Assembly: GCF_051020765.1 (NCBI RefSeq)
Contig: NC_134946.1
Span: forward strand, 8,917,239-8,981,238
DNA from: Lasioglossum baleicum
Taxonomy: Eukaryota > Arthropoda > Insecta > Hymenoptera > Halictidae
Length of the DNA: 64,000 bases
Direction: 5' to 3'
The position numbers and the translations under genes are program-made. Positions 23,570 to 34,429 of the stretch are shown here, piece after piece; position 1 is the stretch's first letter; the number at the start of each line of letters is the position of its first letter. The notes below the pieces were generated by a model that ran no database searches, was not told the origin of the DNA, and worked only from the letters and a program-made list of their open reading frames with translations.

Positions 23570-24530
23570 CATTTAAAGAAGGCTGGATGCAAAAAACAGC
23601 TTGATGTTTGGGTGCCTCATGGGTTAACATTGAAAAATGTAATGGACCGACATCCTTGGCGACCCGTCAAAAATTAAGAGAGTTTGGCTGGGAAGTTTTG
23701 ATGCATCCATTTGTTTCGGTCTCTACAGAACTATCTTAATGGTGTGCAGTTGATCTGAAAATTTTTTATTGATTATGTTTATATCTCAATTATTAGGATT
23801 ATGTTTCTATCTCAAAAATGGCAAAAGATGGTCGATCAAAACGGCACGTACTTGATTTAATGAACTTCATTTGAAATATGGAGAAACTTGATTCATTTCT
23901 GCATTAAAATACGAAGGAGAACTTTGTCCCCAACTCAATATTACCTTTTATATTTGAACGATTTATGAACTATTGACCTTCTGGATTTTTCTAAAAAATT
24001 TTGTGCATCTGTGGGAGGATACAGTAACGTGTCACGAGGCTCCATTAAGCGTATTAGGTCTCATAATCACAAATAAACCAAAGTTTATTAGCGTCGTAGT
24101 TTGATAAGAACTCATAACAGTATAATATGTACCAAGCTAAGGGAACAGGTCTAAAACAAACCAATAATTCAAACATAGCTGGATAACTGTTGATAAGAAT
24201 GATATCATAGATATTCGGCACGCTTTAAAGTTTAAACAATTTCGAGTAATTGAATGTTTACCAGTGAAATGATTGAAGCGACGCGGGTACACTGTTCTAT
24301 CGCGTTCGCGTGCATCAGCGCCGATGCATTCGCAATTTCTCAACCTCTGATAAGCGTGCGTGTCCGTTCCGTCTGTTGTACGCATGATCCGAGGTGAACT
24401 GCTTCAACGCATCGCTACATAGGATATCCCATTTGCCTTGCCAATGTGCCATTTTAAATCCAAAAACGCTACACACAGGAATTTGTTAAACTGAAAATCA
24501 GTTTTGTTTAAAACTCATTGAATGAAACTT
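23570..24530. other. No gene seen
   Basis: AT-rich DNA; one 82-codon minus-strand frame (24137-24385) without a recognisable domain. Confidence 0.5.
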
Positions 24531-24539
24531 TATTTGAGG

Positions 24540-25200
24540 AAATTAAAAATTACTGCAGCTACCGTTCTGAAATTTTCTGGATTTGTTGAAACATACATGC
24601 TTGGAGAAAGTACAGTAATTTTTTCAAGTAAAAATATTAATTTCATTCAAAGTTATAGGCACAATCGTATTATGAATAGAGCTTGCTATAGAAACTAACA
24701 TCCGATGATCAAAAAGCTATTGCAAGTACTATTTATTCTGAAATTTTGCGGATCCGTTTGGAAAAGTTTCAAGAATATACAAGTAATTTTATCAAGAAAA
24801 AATATCCACTGGATTCAAAGTTATGGTTACAATGGTGTAGCTTTGTGGCGAGTTTAATCTTAAAAACTTTAACATAATTAAATAGGATAATTAAACAAAA
24901 GATAACTATGGCACGTATGGTTCCGAAACCTTTTCAGTTTAATCTACTATATTTCAAGAATGTATAGTAATTTTTTCAAGGAAAAGGATTCAAAATTATA
25001 GCTACTTATATTCGTGTAACTTGCTGAAACAATAAAGCAATTTGTAGGAATTTCTGGAGGAAAATCTCTCTCTGTACGCCGTAATTTTTTAAAACCTTTT
25101 GGATATATTCCTACCTATATTAGGAAATATCCGACATCTTTTTAACATCTGTGAAAATTATGCTAGCTCAAAATAACCGAGAACATGCTGGATGTACAAT
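24540..25200 (+). repeat. Tandem copies of the AAAGTTAT repeat family, ~150-195 bp monomer
   Basis: Monomers carry TTCTGAAATTTT-TGGAT, a GTTTGAA-like block, ATACAGTAATTTTTTCAAG, and TTCAAAGTTAT. Landmarks fall near 24565, 24740, 24933 and 25085. The same unit is dispersed elsewhere: about 26150-26370 and 34180-34420 (minus), 27710-27830 and 37750-38040 (plus). Confidence 0.7.
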
Positions 25201-26130
25201 TGCAGCTATAATGATTTAAAAGAAAAAGACAATGGCACATTCTCTTTAAACGTTCACGGTGCAGTATACAGTAATCACAACAATTTTCCAGGAATATAAT
25301 ACGAATCAAAAAAGAAGTTTTTCCCGCAGTACCACCGACGTTTTCGAAAACCAAGCACGTCTGTGTTCACAATCTCATTGCGGGCGGCGCGGCGCGGCGG
25401 TCTAAATAGCACCGAGTGGAATTTGAGGGGTCGGTGATATGGTCGGCGAATATTTAACGAATTTTCGTAGATTTGCAAACGGCGGTCTCTACGCGAGGCA
25501 ATCATTCAGGCCGATTTATCAGGCGAATCGGCTCGAACGAACACGGGAGCGCGACCATATATCCCGGCTCCAATTTACATCCGAAATCCATTTGGCCGAT
25601 ATGGCGTTCGTCACGATATTTGGGTCGATCTACGACTTCTTGAGCACATTCCTCGAGTCGGTCACGTACCCCCGGTCCCTGGCAAGATGCCGAAATTATG
25701 AAATCAGCAGTACGTGCGTGGGATTTCCGTGAGGGCACCGGCACATTTTCTCGTTGGATCGTAACGCGCGCCCGCGTGTACGGGGAGTAGTGCGAGAGGA
25801 CCAAGACAAATAAATAACCAGGGAAAACGGAGATATAGGAGAGGCAGTGACAAACAGGCAAACATCTCGTCGCGTAAGATGTATTAACTTGCTCCCCGGA
25901 GTCCCATAATCTCTGCTCTATGTCTCTCCTTGCGACCCGCGAATATATGTATAGTGACCAAAGGTTGCGGTTTCTCCGAGCGTATTCCCTGTCGTCGATA
26001 GATTCACGCTGGATTTATTGGGATCAAACTACCGTCTTCCTTCCGGACCCATAATTCCCCGTTATCTAACACCGCGGACCGCGATCTACCAATTTCAATT
26101 GAAAAATCCGTCGGCGATTCCGCGCCCAGA
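25200..26130. other. No gene seen; CpG-rich island 25380-25900
   Basis: Frames of 97 codons (plus) and 119 codons (minus) overlap in opposite directions over 25439-25861. No domain is recognisable and the GC-rich composition alone explains the openness. Confidence 0.5.
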
Positions 26131-26139
26131 TTTGTAGCT

Positions 26140-26370
26140 AAATCGCCAGACAGCCGCCACGGTTCTGCCTGTAACTTTGGATCCGGAAGATATTTTTTCT
26201 TGAAAAAATTCGGCCGTGTTCCTCAAATGTACGCGAACGAATCCACAAAATTTCAAAATGGTGGCTCCAGTACTTTCTTTTTGACGATCGTCGAATACGT
26301 ATATGTATAATTGTCTGGGTGTAACTTTGGATCAAATGGATATTTTCTTTTGAAATAAATTATGTGTACT
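26140..26370 (-). repeat. AAAGTTAT-family repeat, two monomers in reverse
   Basis: GTAACTTTGGATC occurs at about 26171 and 26321, each followed by a GATATTTT and CTTGAAA-like block, the reverse complement of the 24.5-25.2 kb monomer. Monomer spacing is ~150 bp. Confidence 0.65.
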
Positions 26371-26388
26371 GTTGAAACATGGTCAAAT

Positions 26389-26425
26389 ATTAGGTTGGCA
26401 ACTAAATTCGCGACCTTTTGTTTCG
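26389..26425. mobile_element. Mariner-like terminal repeat fragment
   Basis: TTAGGTTGGCAACTAAATTC strongly resembles the terminal inverted repeats of insect mariner elements (TTAGGTTGGC-A-TAAGT type), next to a TA. No second terminus or transposase remnant was found within several hundred bases, so it is a solo end. Confidence 0.55.
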
Positions 26426-26617
26426 TAATTCATTAACTGTATCATTTATAACCTCATTCAGTGACCATTCCTTTTAAACCGTATATCATTGGAAAGCTCT
26501 GAATTTTTCGATCAATTTGATATAAAATGCTCACGCTTAAAAAATATATATAAATGACTTGGTCTGAGAATTGAGAAAAGGGGATAATAGCTGCGATGAT
26601 ATTGATTTTTAATAATC

Positions 26618-26760
26618 AGATTTAAAATTTATAGCAGACCCATTAAAGAGGCAATACGATCCGAACTGTATCGTGTGTTTGGTCTCATTTAAATCGCAAA
26701 AAGCTCACGCATACGTCAGTAAGAGTGTCATTAAAAAACGATTAAAACCAACAAAGTGAT
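26618..26760 (+). repeat. Family A right-arm copy
   Basis: AATACGATCCGAACTGTATC, GTGTTTGGTCTCATTTAAAT, CACGCATACGTCAG and AAAAAACGATTAAAACCAAC follow the order of the other family A right arms. Confidence 0.6.
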
Positions 26761-26779
26761 GTCAGTAAATTAATATCGT

Positions 26780-27700
26780 ACAGAAACAGCGGCCCCGAGG
26801 TTTCCACGCATGTCGAGACATTAGTTATCAAGCAGGAGAATGATGACACACAATTTCCTCGCACGCGGTACACACAAAAGCATCGATTGGAGCATAAAGG
26901 CTAACCTAATCGTGGTAGGAACGTCTCATAATGCTCATTCGGTGCTTCCTCGCTAACAGTGTATCGCCAGAGGGAAACCGGAAGCTTGCTAGGCTGGGAA
27001 GTGTCGCGTCTGTGTGACGACACAGAGCGAGGGAACAGCGTAGTGGGAAAGTTGTCTGGAATGGCAAGCGACTTGATGTTTGGCGATGAGGACAACCAAG
27101 GCTAGACTCGGGTTCCTCCATTGAACCGGTGAGAATTCGCGGGACACCCTGTACAGAGAAAACGGGGTTCGCGGGCTCGGTCTATTGTCATTGTAGTGTA
27201 CCGAGCCGGGTACTTGTGGATCCGGAGCGCAGACGAGCAGAGAATTTCTGTCTGTATACATATATACTATACTGGAAGAGAAGGAGAGAGAGAGAGAGAT
27301 TGTTCTCCGAGTGTATTTATGCCGTCGCGAGGGTGTACGTGAGCCTGCGTGTGCTTGTACGGTGGGAGAGATGGCTCGGACGCATTCCGCCAGCCGCCGT
27401 TGTCTCTCGAGAATGCCAAATGGAATCTGAATTCTGTCGGTTAGGCTCGAGCTACGGGAAATACCGGTATCAATGCGAACGGCGGCTGCTCCGTTCTACT
27501 ACGACCAACAGGATGCGTTCAACTGTCACCGACGCTTAAACGCGCCCATTGTAACGTCTACCGCTACCCCTCATTACGACGGAGAAGAAAAAATTTCCGA
27601 GATCCGACGCGAGTCGTTAACTCTCTCGAACCGGGCCATTTCTGTTTGGATCTTCTTACTTTTTCCTTTGAGCATCCAATGAGTACCTATTTTCTGAACC
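26780..27700. other. No gene seen; GC-rich island
   Basis: It contains a 136-codon plus frame (27129-27539), overlapped at one end by a 69-codon plus frame in another register and at the other by a 90-codon minus frame. No domain, and an (AG)n run at 27283-27299 lies inside the frame. Promoter or 5' leader DNA is possible but unsupported. Confidence 0.45.
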
Positions 27701-27709
27701 AATAGGACT

Positions 27710-27830
27710 GCACGTATTATTTTGAAATTTTGTGGATCCGTTTGAAGATGATTGAGGAATACGTTGGCATTTTTCCAAGCAAAAATGTCCACTCGATCCA
27801 AAGTTACAGTTATAATTGTATACTTTGCAG
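27710..27830 (+). repeat. AAAGTTAT-family repeat, single monomer
   Basis: TTTTGAAATTTTGTGGATCC, GTTTGAAGATGATTGAGGAA, TTTTTCCAAGCAAAAATGTC and GATCCAAAGTTACAGTTATA follow the consensus closely. This is one of the best-preserved copies. Confidence 0.7.
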
Positions 27831-27839
27831 CGATATAGT

Positions 27840-28350
27840 TCTCTCATCAATTTTGAGGCTGCTTACGTCCAGAGTGAACGTAACGAATCAACGATGCTTC
27901 CCAAGCTCGCTTGACAGAAGAATTACCGTTGACTTTAACGAGAAAATCAATTAAAGTATGTTAACACTTCGGCGACACAAAATTTTGTTCACGTAGCCGG
28001 TACTCGCGTTTTAGCCTCGTTGCTACAACAATTTATCTTTCGTTCCGGCCCGCACGGGGTCGCACTCAATACACAGACTCCGTAGACCCGCCATTAAACC
28101 ATAAAACGTGAGACGAATCTCTCGAAGAGAATTATTTTTCATTTTTCTGTCGGTGAATCGATGAATCCGAGCACCAAATAGAAATTCTCATACTCATATA
28201 ATGTTAGTGCTTTATATTGGTTTATAAAAATAACAGAAGGGAATTTAGTCGAAATTTTATCAATTCTTATCGCAATTAGCAGTGGAATAGTAGAAAATAA
28301 AACATATCGATGAAACAATACTAATTTAATGACGTAACTTTATTTCTAAT
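27840..28350. other. No gene seen
   Basis: Mixed DNA. A TTAACACTTCGGCGAC motif at about 27960 resembles the ends of the TTAA-flanked elements at 8.0 and 55.5 kb, but no matching right end was found. Confidence 0.5.
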
Positions 28351-28361
28351 TGTTTTCGTAT

Positions 28362-28715
28362 GAAACCTTTATTGGCATATATATTCTTGACATTTTTCTG
28401 ATTAAAATGATATCAGATACGATACAATTTAGATCATATTTACTTGTTTAATCCATGTTATAGCAGAACCTCGACTATCCGAACGAATCAGTGCACCGCA
28501 AGCTTCATTGAATATTGTTGAATTGAATTAACTGCTTTAGACTCTTCTTATAATCCCTTTAAATTGAACCGCTCCACGTGAAACTCGTACAAAATTCAGA
28601 TATCGCGAGTTCGGATAATCGAGGTTCTACTAAATCGTGTTTGGTATCGTTTTAACCAGAAAAACGTCACGAAAATGTTGGTAAACCTTTCGTAGAGAGA
28701 TAATGAAAAACAGCC
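28362..28715. mobile_element. Family A long-TIR element, most complete copy
   Basis: Left arm: TTGACATTTTTCTGATTAAAA, ATCAGATACGATACAATT, TTTACTTGTTTAATCCATG, then CAGAACCTCGACTATCCGAAC. Right arm, inverted: GTTCGGATAATCGAGGTTCT, ACTAAATCGTGTTTGGTATCG, TTTTAACCAGAAAAACGTCACG. The inner CCTCGATTATCCGAAC ends, about 28455 and 28631 with TA beside them, bound a ~175-bp core and resemble pogo/Tigger termini. This suggests either a long-TIR element or a Tigger-type MITE inserted in an older palindromic repeat. Confidence 0.7.
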
Positions 28716-28719
28716 TGCG

Positions 28720-29930
28720 GTCATGGGGATCGATTCTTCGCATATACCGCGCGCGAGACATTATTATAATCGTAAAGTATAAAATTGGATGCTGTGGTTC
28801 TTAACGAACGTTGAAGCGAATTAGAAGGTTGTAGGTTGAGAGAAAGAAGAGGGAAAACGGTGGAACGTACGGGCGAGGTCTCCGTTGGCTGTAAACCAAG
28901 CGAGAGTTATGAGTAGAAAATGTCAGACGGAAAAGCGGACTGAAGGGCTAAGACTAGGGACAAGGACTATGGCAGACACGATGACTTTGAATAATACATC
29001 CAGTTTCTCCTGCCTTTCCCGGCAAGTATATATACATATATATGTATTCCCGGCACACAGCCATTCCTCGGGCTTTCGTATATTGCAGTCCGAGTTATTA
29101 CGTTAGTGCCCGGCGACTTCGCCGTGTAACGCTTTAATTAAAACATCGCTAAGTAATTCGATACGCCTTTCTTCTTTCTCTCCTTCCCGTCTCTTCTCTC
29201 CCCGGGCTACGGAAAGTCGAAGAGTTTCTAATTTTTCAGAAGTTACATGGAGTTACGTGCAGTTATATTAAACGGACGGGGGAGGGGATCCAGCTCTCGG
29301 AACTGGAACGCGAATCCGCCGGTTTTACGTGTATCGCGAGCGGAATTTAAATTGAATATTATCTGTAGTAAGTTACGGCAAAGAGTCCGCTTAATGGCCA
29401 ACGTCAGGGCTGGTTGATGTCCGAGAATTCGGAGAATGAAGGCTGCGATGAATTTGTAACGCGGAGCGCGTTTGAGGGTCGAATCGGGAGAATGAAATTT
29501 GAATTGTTCGGGGAGATGTTCGAAGCGTTTGAGACTGTTTGAACGAACCGAATTTCGACCGGTTTAGTTGCTCGGGCGCTTCAAACTTCGAATTTTTGAT
29601 AAAGCAGGCTTCTGCGCACAGTTTTGGTGCCTCAAGTTCCAAATTTTTCTATGCTAAAGGAGATCGAGGCTGTTTGCAAATTTTGGTTCTAACTATTTCA
29701 AGTTCAAGTAATTCTATGTTCGAGGTGTTTGTTTGAGACTGTTCGACCGAGTTTGACGCATCAAACTCTAAATTGGTTGCAACCGGACCATATTATTCCT
29801 ATAAAAAGCCGCCACATGATAATTTTTTCGGGAATTCTCACGTTTACCAGGTTCACACAGCAATAAAATGTACTTTCAGGCTAGTACAAAATATAAAAAG
29901 TAATTCTGGCTAATGTTAAGCTCTCTATTA
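28720..29930. other. No gene seen; GC-richer island 28730-29450
   Basis: Frames of 73, 83 and 65 codons without domains. A perfect-looking TATATACATATATATGTA-type palindromic stretch lies near 29027-29046. Confidence 0.5.
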
Positions 29931-29951
29931 TAACATATATTACAATTACTC

Positions 29952-29990
29952 TGCGGATCTCTATGCATTTATATATATTGCATACAAAAT
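29952..29990 (+). repeat. Family C terminal fragment
   Basis: CTCTGCGGATCTCTATGCAT matches the family C left end. No right end was found nearby. Confidence 0.4.
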
Positions 29991-30439
29991 TTTTAAATGC
30001 AGTAAAAACCTGTACACTAACAGTAGTTAATTATACTTCTATTTCATTTTTATTATCTCGACAAATTTTCTAGTTAGAAAAATTAATTTATCCTGTATTA
30101 AAACTTCTATAAAATATCCTACGAAAATACTAATACAGATCCTCTAATTATAATATATGATAACAATTACATATTAAATGCGAAGCATATTTTCTTGCAT
30201 TCTCGTTCACTAATCAGAATCATTACAAATTTCCGCTTATAGGATATTGTTATATCTGCAGAACTCATCTTTATGTGTCACCGTAATTAGATTTTTGGTA
30301 CAAAGCGGGGGACGAGAATAAATGGAGCGACGCGACGGGAAATAGCTTCCAATATTTCCTACACCTTCGCGATTCCTATACCCAAAGAAATCGAGTCGGA
30401 AAAAATAGTCTTTATCATCGCGACAAAGGTACGGCGAAA

Positions 30440-30860
30440 GGTATGGAAAGGAAAAATATTTTCTACTTTCCAAAACGTGTTATTACATATCTCAACAATT
30501 AAATGTCAACAGTAAAATACAGTCCACACTTTCTACCTGAAAAATTTTAAAAATCGCTTCACTCTGACGCGAAATAGAAGTAATATTTATCAAGACAATA
30601 AAAACATTGCAAAACCAAAATATTTCTCCAGAAAACAAATGTCCTAATTTCTCAGACGCGTAATAACATACCTCCAAAATTAATAAAAACTACAGTCGAC
30701 AATGTTGAAAAAGAAAATGTTCCGAAAAGTTCGCCTTAGTTTCACTCCACGCGCAAGGGTACTTTACGTGTAAAAAAAAGTTTTCTTACTTCCAAAAGCG
30801 TATAACAACATACCCTAAAAATTTCAGAAAAATCCGCCACACAGTTTCTCCCCGAAAAGT
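30440..30860 (+). repeat. Degenerate tandem array, ~140-180 bp monomer, three copies
   Basis: The landmark CGTGTTATTACATATCTC near 30476 recurs as CGCGTAATAACATACCTCC near 30657 and AGCGTATAACAACATACCC near 30798. Each is preceded by a TTTCTACTTCCAAAA-like block and followed by AAAATTTCAGAAAAA-like DNA. Confidence 0.6.
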
Positions 30861-30869
30861 TCCCGAAAC

Positions 30870-32500
30870 CATACAATTTCACGAAGATGGATTTGTGAAG
30901 TTTGTCTTATTTTCGGAGGAACAGTCTTTATTAACGCAACAAAAGAACTGCCGCGACGTGTTTGGCTGGAGAATTGACGAGAGAGCATTCTTCGGGCCCG
31001 AAGAATGATTCGCCGCCATTATCACGGTTACAAGATTCCATTAACTGTTATCGCGTGGGAGGCTTCGCTGTTAGACAAGGGGTAGTTTGGGGCTCCGTTA
31101 CTAATTCCATTCCCCGAAGACCGATTCCTGGTCTTCTCGATTTCCTAGTCGATTCATTTGGCCCGTCGAAGATTCTATTCGGTTGCTCGAGATTGGCAAC
31201 CGCGGGACAAGGATCGACACACGGTGAATTTCGAGGAAGTAGCACTGGGTATCAGGAGCACCACCGGGAGGAGAGATGGGGCTGGATACGATGAAGGAGA
31301 AGCCAAGGATTTATGCCGAGAGATACCTAACCCCAAAAAGACTCGAACCGCCAGAAGAGATCACTTGTATATAGGGAACTAATCGGAAGCGAACGAGGTC
31401 GCTTTAAATGGATGAGGTCTCAGACGTGTAACCGTGCTTGGATCCTCCAGTTAAATGATGGCTGCGCGATTGTGGCTGCTGTGATAGAACTCACAACTTT
31501 TATCCCTTTACATTATTCAGATAATAATATTTGAAGTTACAAAATATTAAAGGGAACCTTGCATCCATTGTTATACATAAGAATATTAACAAATCTACTG
31601 GATTACATACCAAATACATCATAATTTATAGGAGAAAGGCACAAATTTTGAGTCCGGTAAAGTAAAGAGCAGCCTAAAATACTGATGTAAAGTGTACTTA
31701 CAAATTTTTCAGAATCCTCCTGCTGTTCCTCCGTCGGATCCACAGCACACTATTGTTTACTCATACGAATACGTCCGAATAACTGTGATTGTCTCTCGCA
31801 GCCTATTTTCGAAGCACAGAATATCGAGCTTCCAAACACTACACAACAGACTTCCCGAAATCGTGACAGCGAACGAGAAGAAGTTACTCCGATCACGATC
31901 AAAACAGTTCTGCTGAATGATTTTTCGAGAATCATCTGTGTTCCGTCGCGTACCGCTTCTTCATGTTATTACTGCGAACCCAAGGGCACGAACGCGTATA
32001 CCTGAAAAGGATGTTATGGCAGGCAAAAAACGTATACAAATCGTCTCCGAACTGGCCGATTAATTATTTTACAACCACCGCGCTTCGACAACTTGACGAG
32101 CAGACAAACACTCATAAATCTCGCCATTGACGACCGAGGACAATACGAAAAGGAATTTCTTTGACAGTTTCCCACTCCTCAATTTAACGTCCTTCCGACA
32201 CACCTGCGTCCAATTAATAAACACTACATTTCCCCTCCTATTTCCCCTTCACCATTCACGAAAAAACCAAGATGACAATCGCAGTATGTACTATTTTGAT
32301 CGTGGCCGGAGTAACTTCTTCTCGTTCGCTGTCACGATTTCGGAAAATATGTTGGTGGTGTTTCGAGCTTCATAGTTATAGAGACATATTCGCGTAAATG
32401 GAAGTATCCTGTGGATCCGACGGAGGAACAGAAGATTCTGAAGAATGTGTAAGTTACAGTAAATCTTCTACAGTCGCAATAGCCTCGGGGAGGTTCGTTT
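30870..32500. other. No gene seen; GC-richer island 30950-31450
   Basis: The 110-codon frame at 30962-31294 overlaps a 65-codon minus frame and a 74-codon frame in another register. No domain. The rest is AT-rich with frames under 85 codons. Confidence 0.5.
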
Positions 32501-32524
32501 GCAAAGTTCGTTTGAGGGACACTA

Positions 32525-33280
32525 TTTTTTACTACGTCTTTATTAGCTTGCTTTCTTGTCTGTTTGTTCGGTACACATTTTGCAATTGACTTTAAACTAA
32601 CTTCCCAATGAGCTAGACACTTGAAATTTTAAACAATTTTAAACATAAAAAAATTTAAAAAGCCTATGCGTTTAGGAGATATATTAAAAATTCACAATCA
32701 CAAATTTTCAGGACTATCTGTACGGGGTTAGGAATCTGTATGGGGCCAGGAAAAATTATTTTATACTTTTTAGTCTGTTTTAAAAACGTGGTATTTTTTA
32801 AAAATTTATTTTTATTTAAATAATTATTTTCTGCTTTTTAGTCTTGTGTGCGTGTGAAATTTTACAATCGATTTTAAACATTTTGATGAGATTATAACAG
32901 ACATGTAGTAAATTTCAGACGGTATTGCGACCGCGGCCTATCGGAAACAAACGCCATGGTAAAATGTCAAAGATAAAGGTCCGACGGAGAATTTCGGTGT
33001 AACTGTTCTTTCGCTTGGTTAACAAACATTATAGTATGATAATACGTAGTAACTTTGTAAACACCGCACGGAGCTCGGACGCACACTGAGCTCCTACGGT
33101 GCGAAGCGAAAATTTTTTTTAAATATTGCATTGTCATCCAGTTCTGAGCTATGTTTAAAATTTCAAGTCTCTAGCTCATCGAGAAGATAGTTTAAAATCA
33201 ATTGCAAAATTTGTACCGAATAAACAAACAAACAGACAGACAGACAGACAAGAAAGCAAGCTAATAAAAACGTAGTAAAA
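32525..33280. repeat. 756-bp inverted structure with LINE/SINE-like tails
   Basis: The outer arms (32525-32660 and 33110-33280) are inverted copies: GAGCTATGTTTAAAATTTCA, AGTCTCTAGCTCATCGAGAA, AATTGCAAAATTTGTACCGA, ACAAACAGACAGACAAG, AAGCAAGCTAATAAAAACG. The right arm has an expanded (ACAG)n at 33224-33250. A hairpin lies at about 33060-33103 (CACCG-GGAGCTC pairing with GAGCTCC-CGGTG). The tail style, conserved 3' text then a tetranucleotide repeat, resembles non-LTR retrotransposon 3' ends; this is family resemblance only. A third diverged copy is at 16667-16813. Confidence 0.65.
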
Positions 33281-33460
33281 TGAGTAGGTGTAGTTTAAAA
33301 CATTCAATACATTAAACGAACTTAAATATACTTTTATATTATTTCCAACCTATTAAACATATTGAGAATGAAAATAAGTTTCTATGTCACTTCAGTTTGT
33401 TGTAATTCAGGGGTAGACAATTTTTATTTTGCACAAAAAAATCCGCTGTCTAATAATAAT
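33275..33460 (+). repeat. Family C element copy (body and right end)
   Basis: The body (GTAGTTTAAAACATTCAAT, TATTATTTCCAACCTATTAA, TTCAGTTTGTTGTAATTCAG) and right end (TTTTTATTTTGCACAAAAAA, then ATCCGCTGTCTAAT) align with 46215-46395. It starts exactly where the 756-bp inverted structure ends, so the two repeats abut. Confidence 0.65.
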
Positions 33461-33792
33461 GTATACAAGGTTTTCTCTAATATTTTGCAACTTCAAATTA
33501 ATGATCTGAATGGGCAGGGGGACAATAATTTCTTGTGTCTCGAGGCTCGCACACGATCATGTTCTGTCTCTTCGACACGGTCAGGTTGAATGTAGTAGCA
33601 TTAGTAGCTTTTGTCGATGTGTATAACTCCTCGCACAACAGTTTATATGATATCTCATTAACTATTTGTTTGCGACATATGGTTCATTTCAAACCTTTTC
33701 TCTTCTCGATGGGTAGACGGTGTGGATATAAAAACTTTAACAACAATTTTCCGCTGCACTGTAACTTGAGTAATGAAACATTGTTGCTTTTC

Positions 33793-34148
33793 TCTTATGT
33801 AATCCAGTAGATTTGGGCGAGAAAATGCCAAAAATCCTTCCTGGAAGATTAGTGGTTCAAAAATTAACAGTGTTTAAAGTTGAGCTATTTTCAGTATTTT
33901 TGACAGGTAAGAGTGCCACCATATTTAGTGACTGCCGCAGCGGCTAGATAAGTTATACCACAAGCACGCGCTGATATCGATCACGTAGATTCCCAAGCGT
34001 AGTCGGGCCAACATGGCAGCACTCTTACCTGTCAAAAACACTATAAAGCTCAACTTCAAACACTCATAACTTTTGAACTACTAATCTTCTAGAATGGAAA
34101 CTTGGATTTTTGGCATTTTCTCACCCAAATCTTCTAGATTACATAGGA
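33793..34148. mobile_element. 356-bp hairpin (foldback) MITE
   Basis: The two halves are inverted copies over ~130-140 bp each: TCTTATGTAATCCAGTAGAT, TTGGGCGAGAAAATGCCAAA, AGATTAGTGGTTCAAAA, AGTTGAGCTATTTTCAG and TTTTTGACAGGTAAGAGTGC. The unpaired centre is about 75-85 bp (33935-34010). No coding capacity. It would form a long RNA hairpin if transcribed. Confidence 0.8.
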
Positions 34149-34179
34149 AAAGACGAAAATTTCTGGTTGCGCAAGGAAC

Positions 34180-34420
34180 AGAGCAACTGAAAAAATTACT
34201 GTATATTCTTCAAGCATTGCCAGATAGGCTTGCAAGGTTCTAAAGTGATAGATACAATATTTTTGTTAACCTGCCATTCATTTTGTTTTTATAACTTTGG
34301 ATGGGATGGATATTTTTACGTGAAAAAATTATTGTAGAGTCCGGGAACATGTTAAAATAGAGCCACAAAATTCCGGAATAATAGCTGCAGCATTTTTTAA
34401 TCGCCGAATTTCGCAGCGTC
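34180..34420 (-). repeat. AAAGTTAT-family repeat, reverse copies
   Basis: GAAAAAATTACTGTATATTC near 34190 and ATAACTTTGGATGGGATGGA near 34291 are reverse-complement matches to the consensus, about 100 bp apart. They follow directly after the hairpin MITE. Confidence 0.6.
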
Positions 34421-34429
34421 GGGATTCCC

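Noticed and set aside
33224..33250. (ACAG)n run as an independent microsatellite
   Set aside because: It is the tail of the LINE-like repeat arm and is present in shorter form in the inverted partner.
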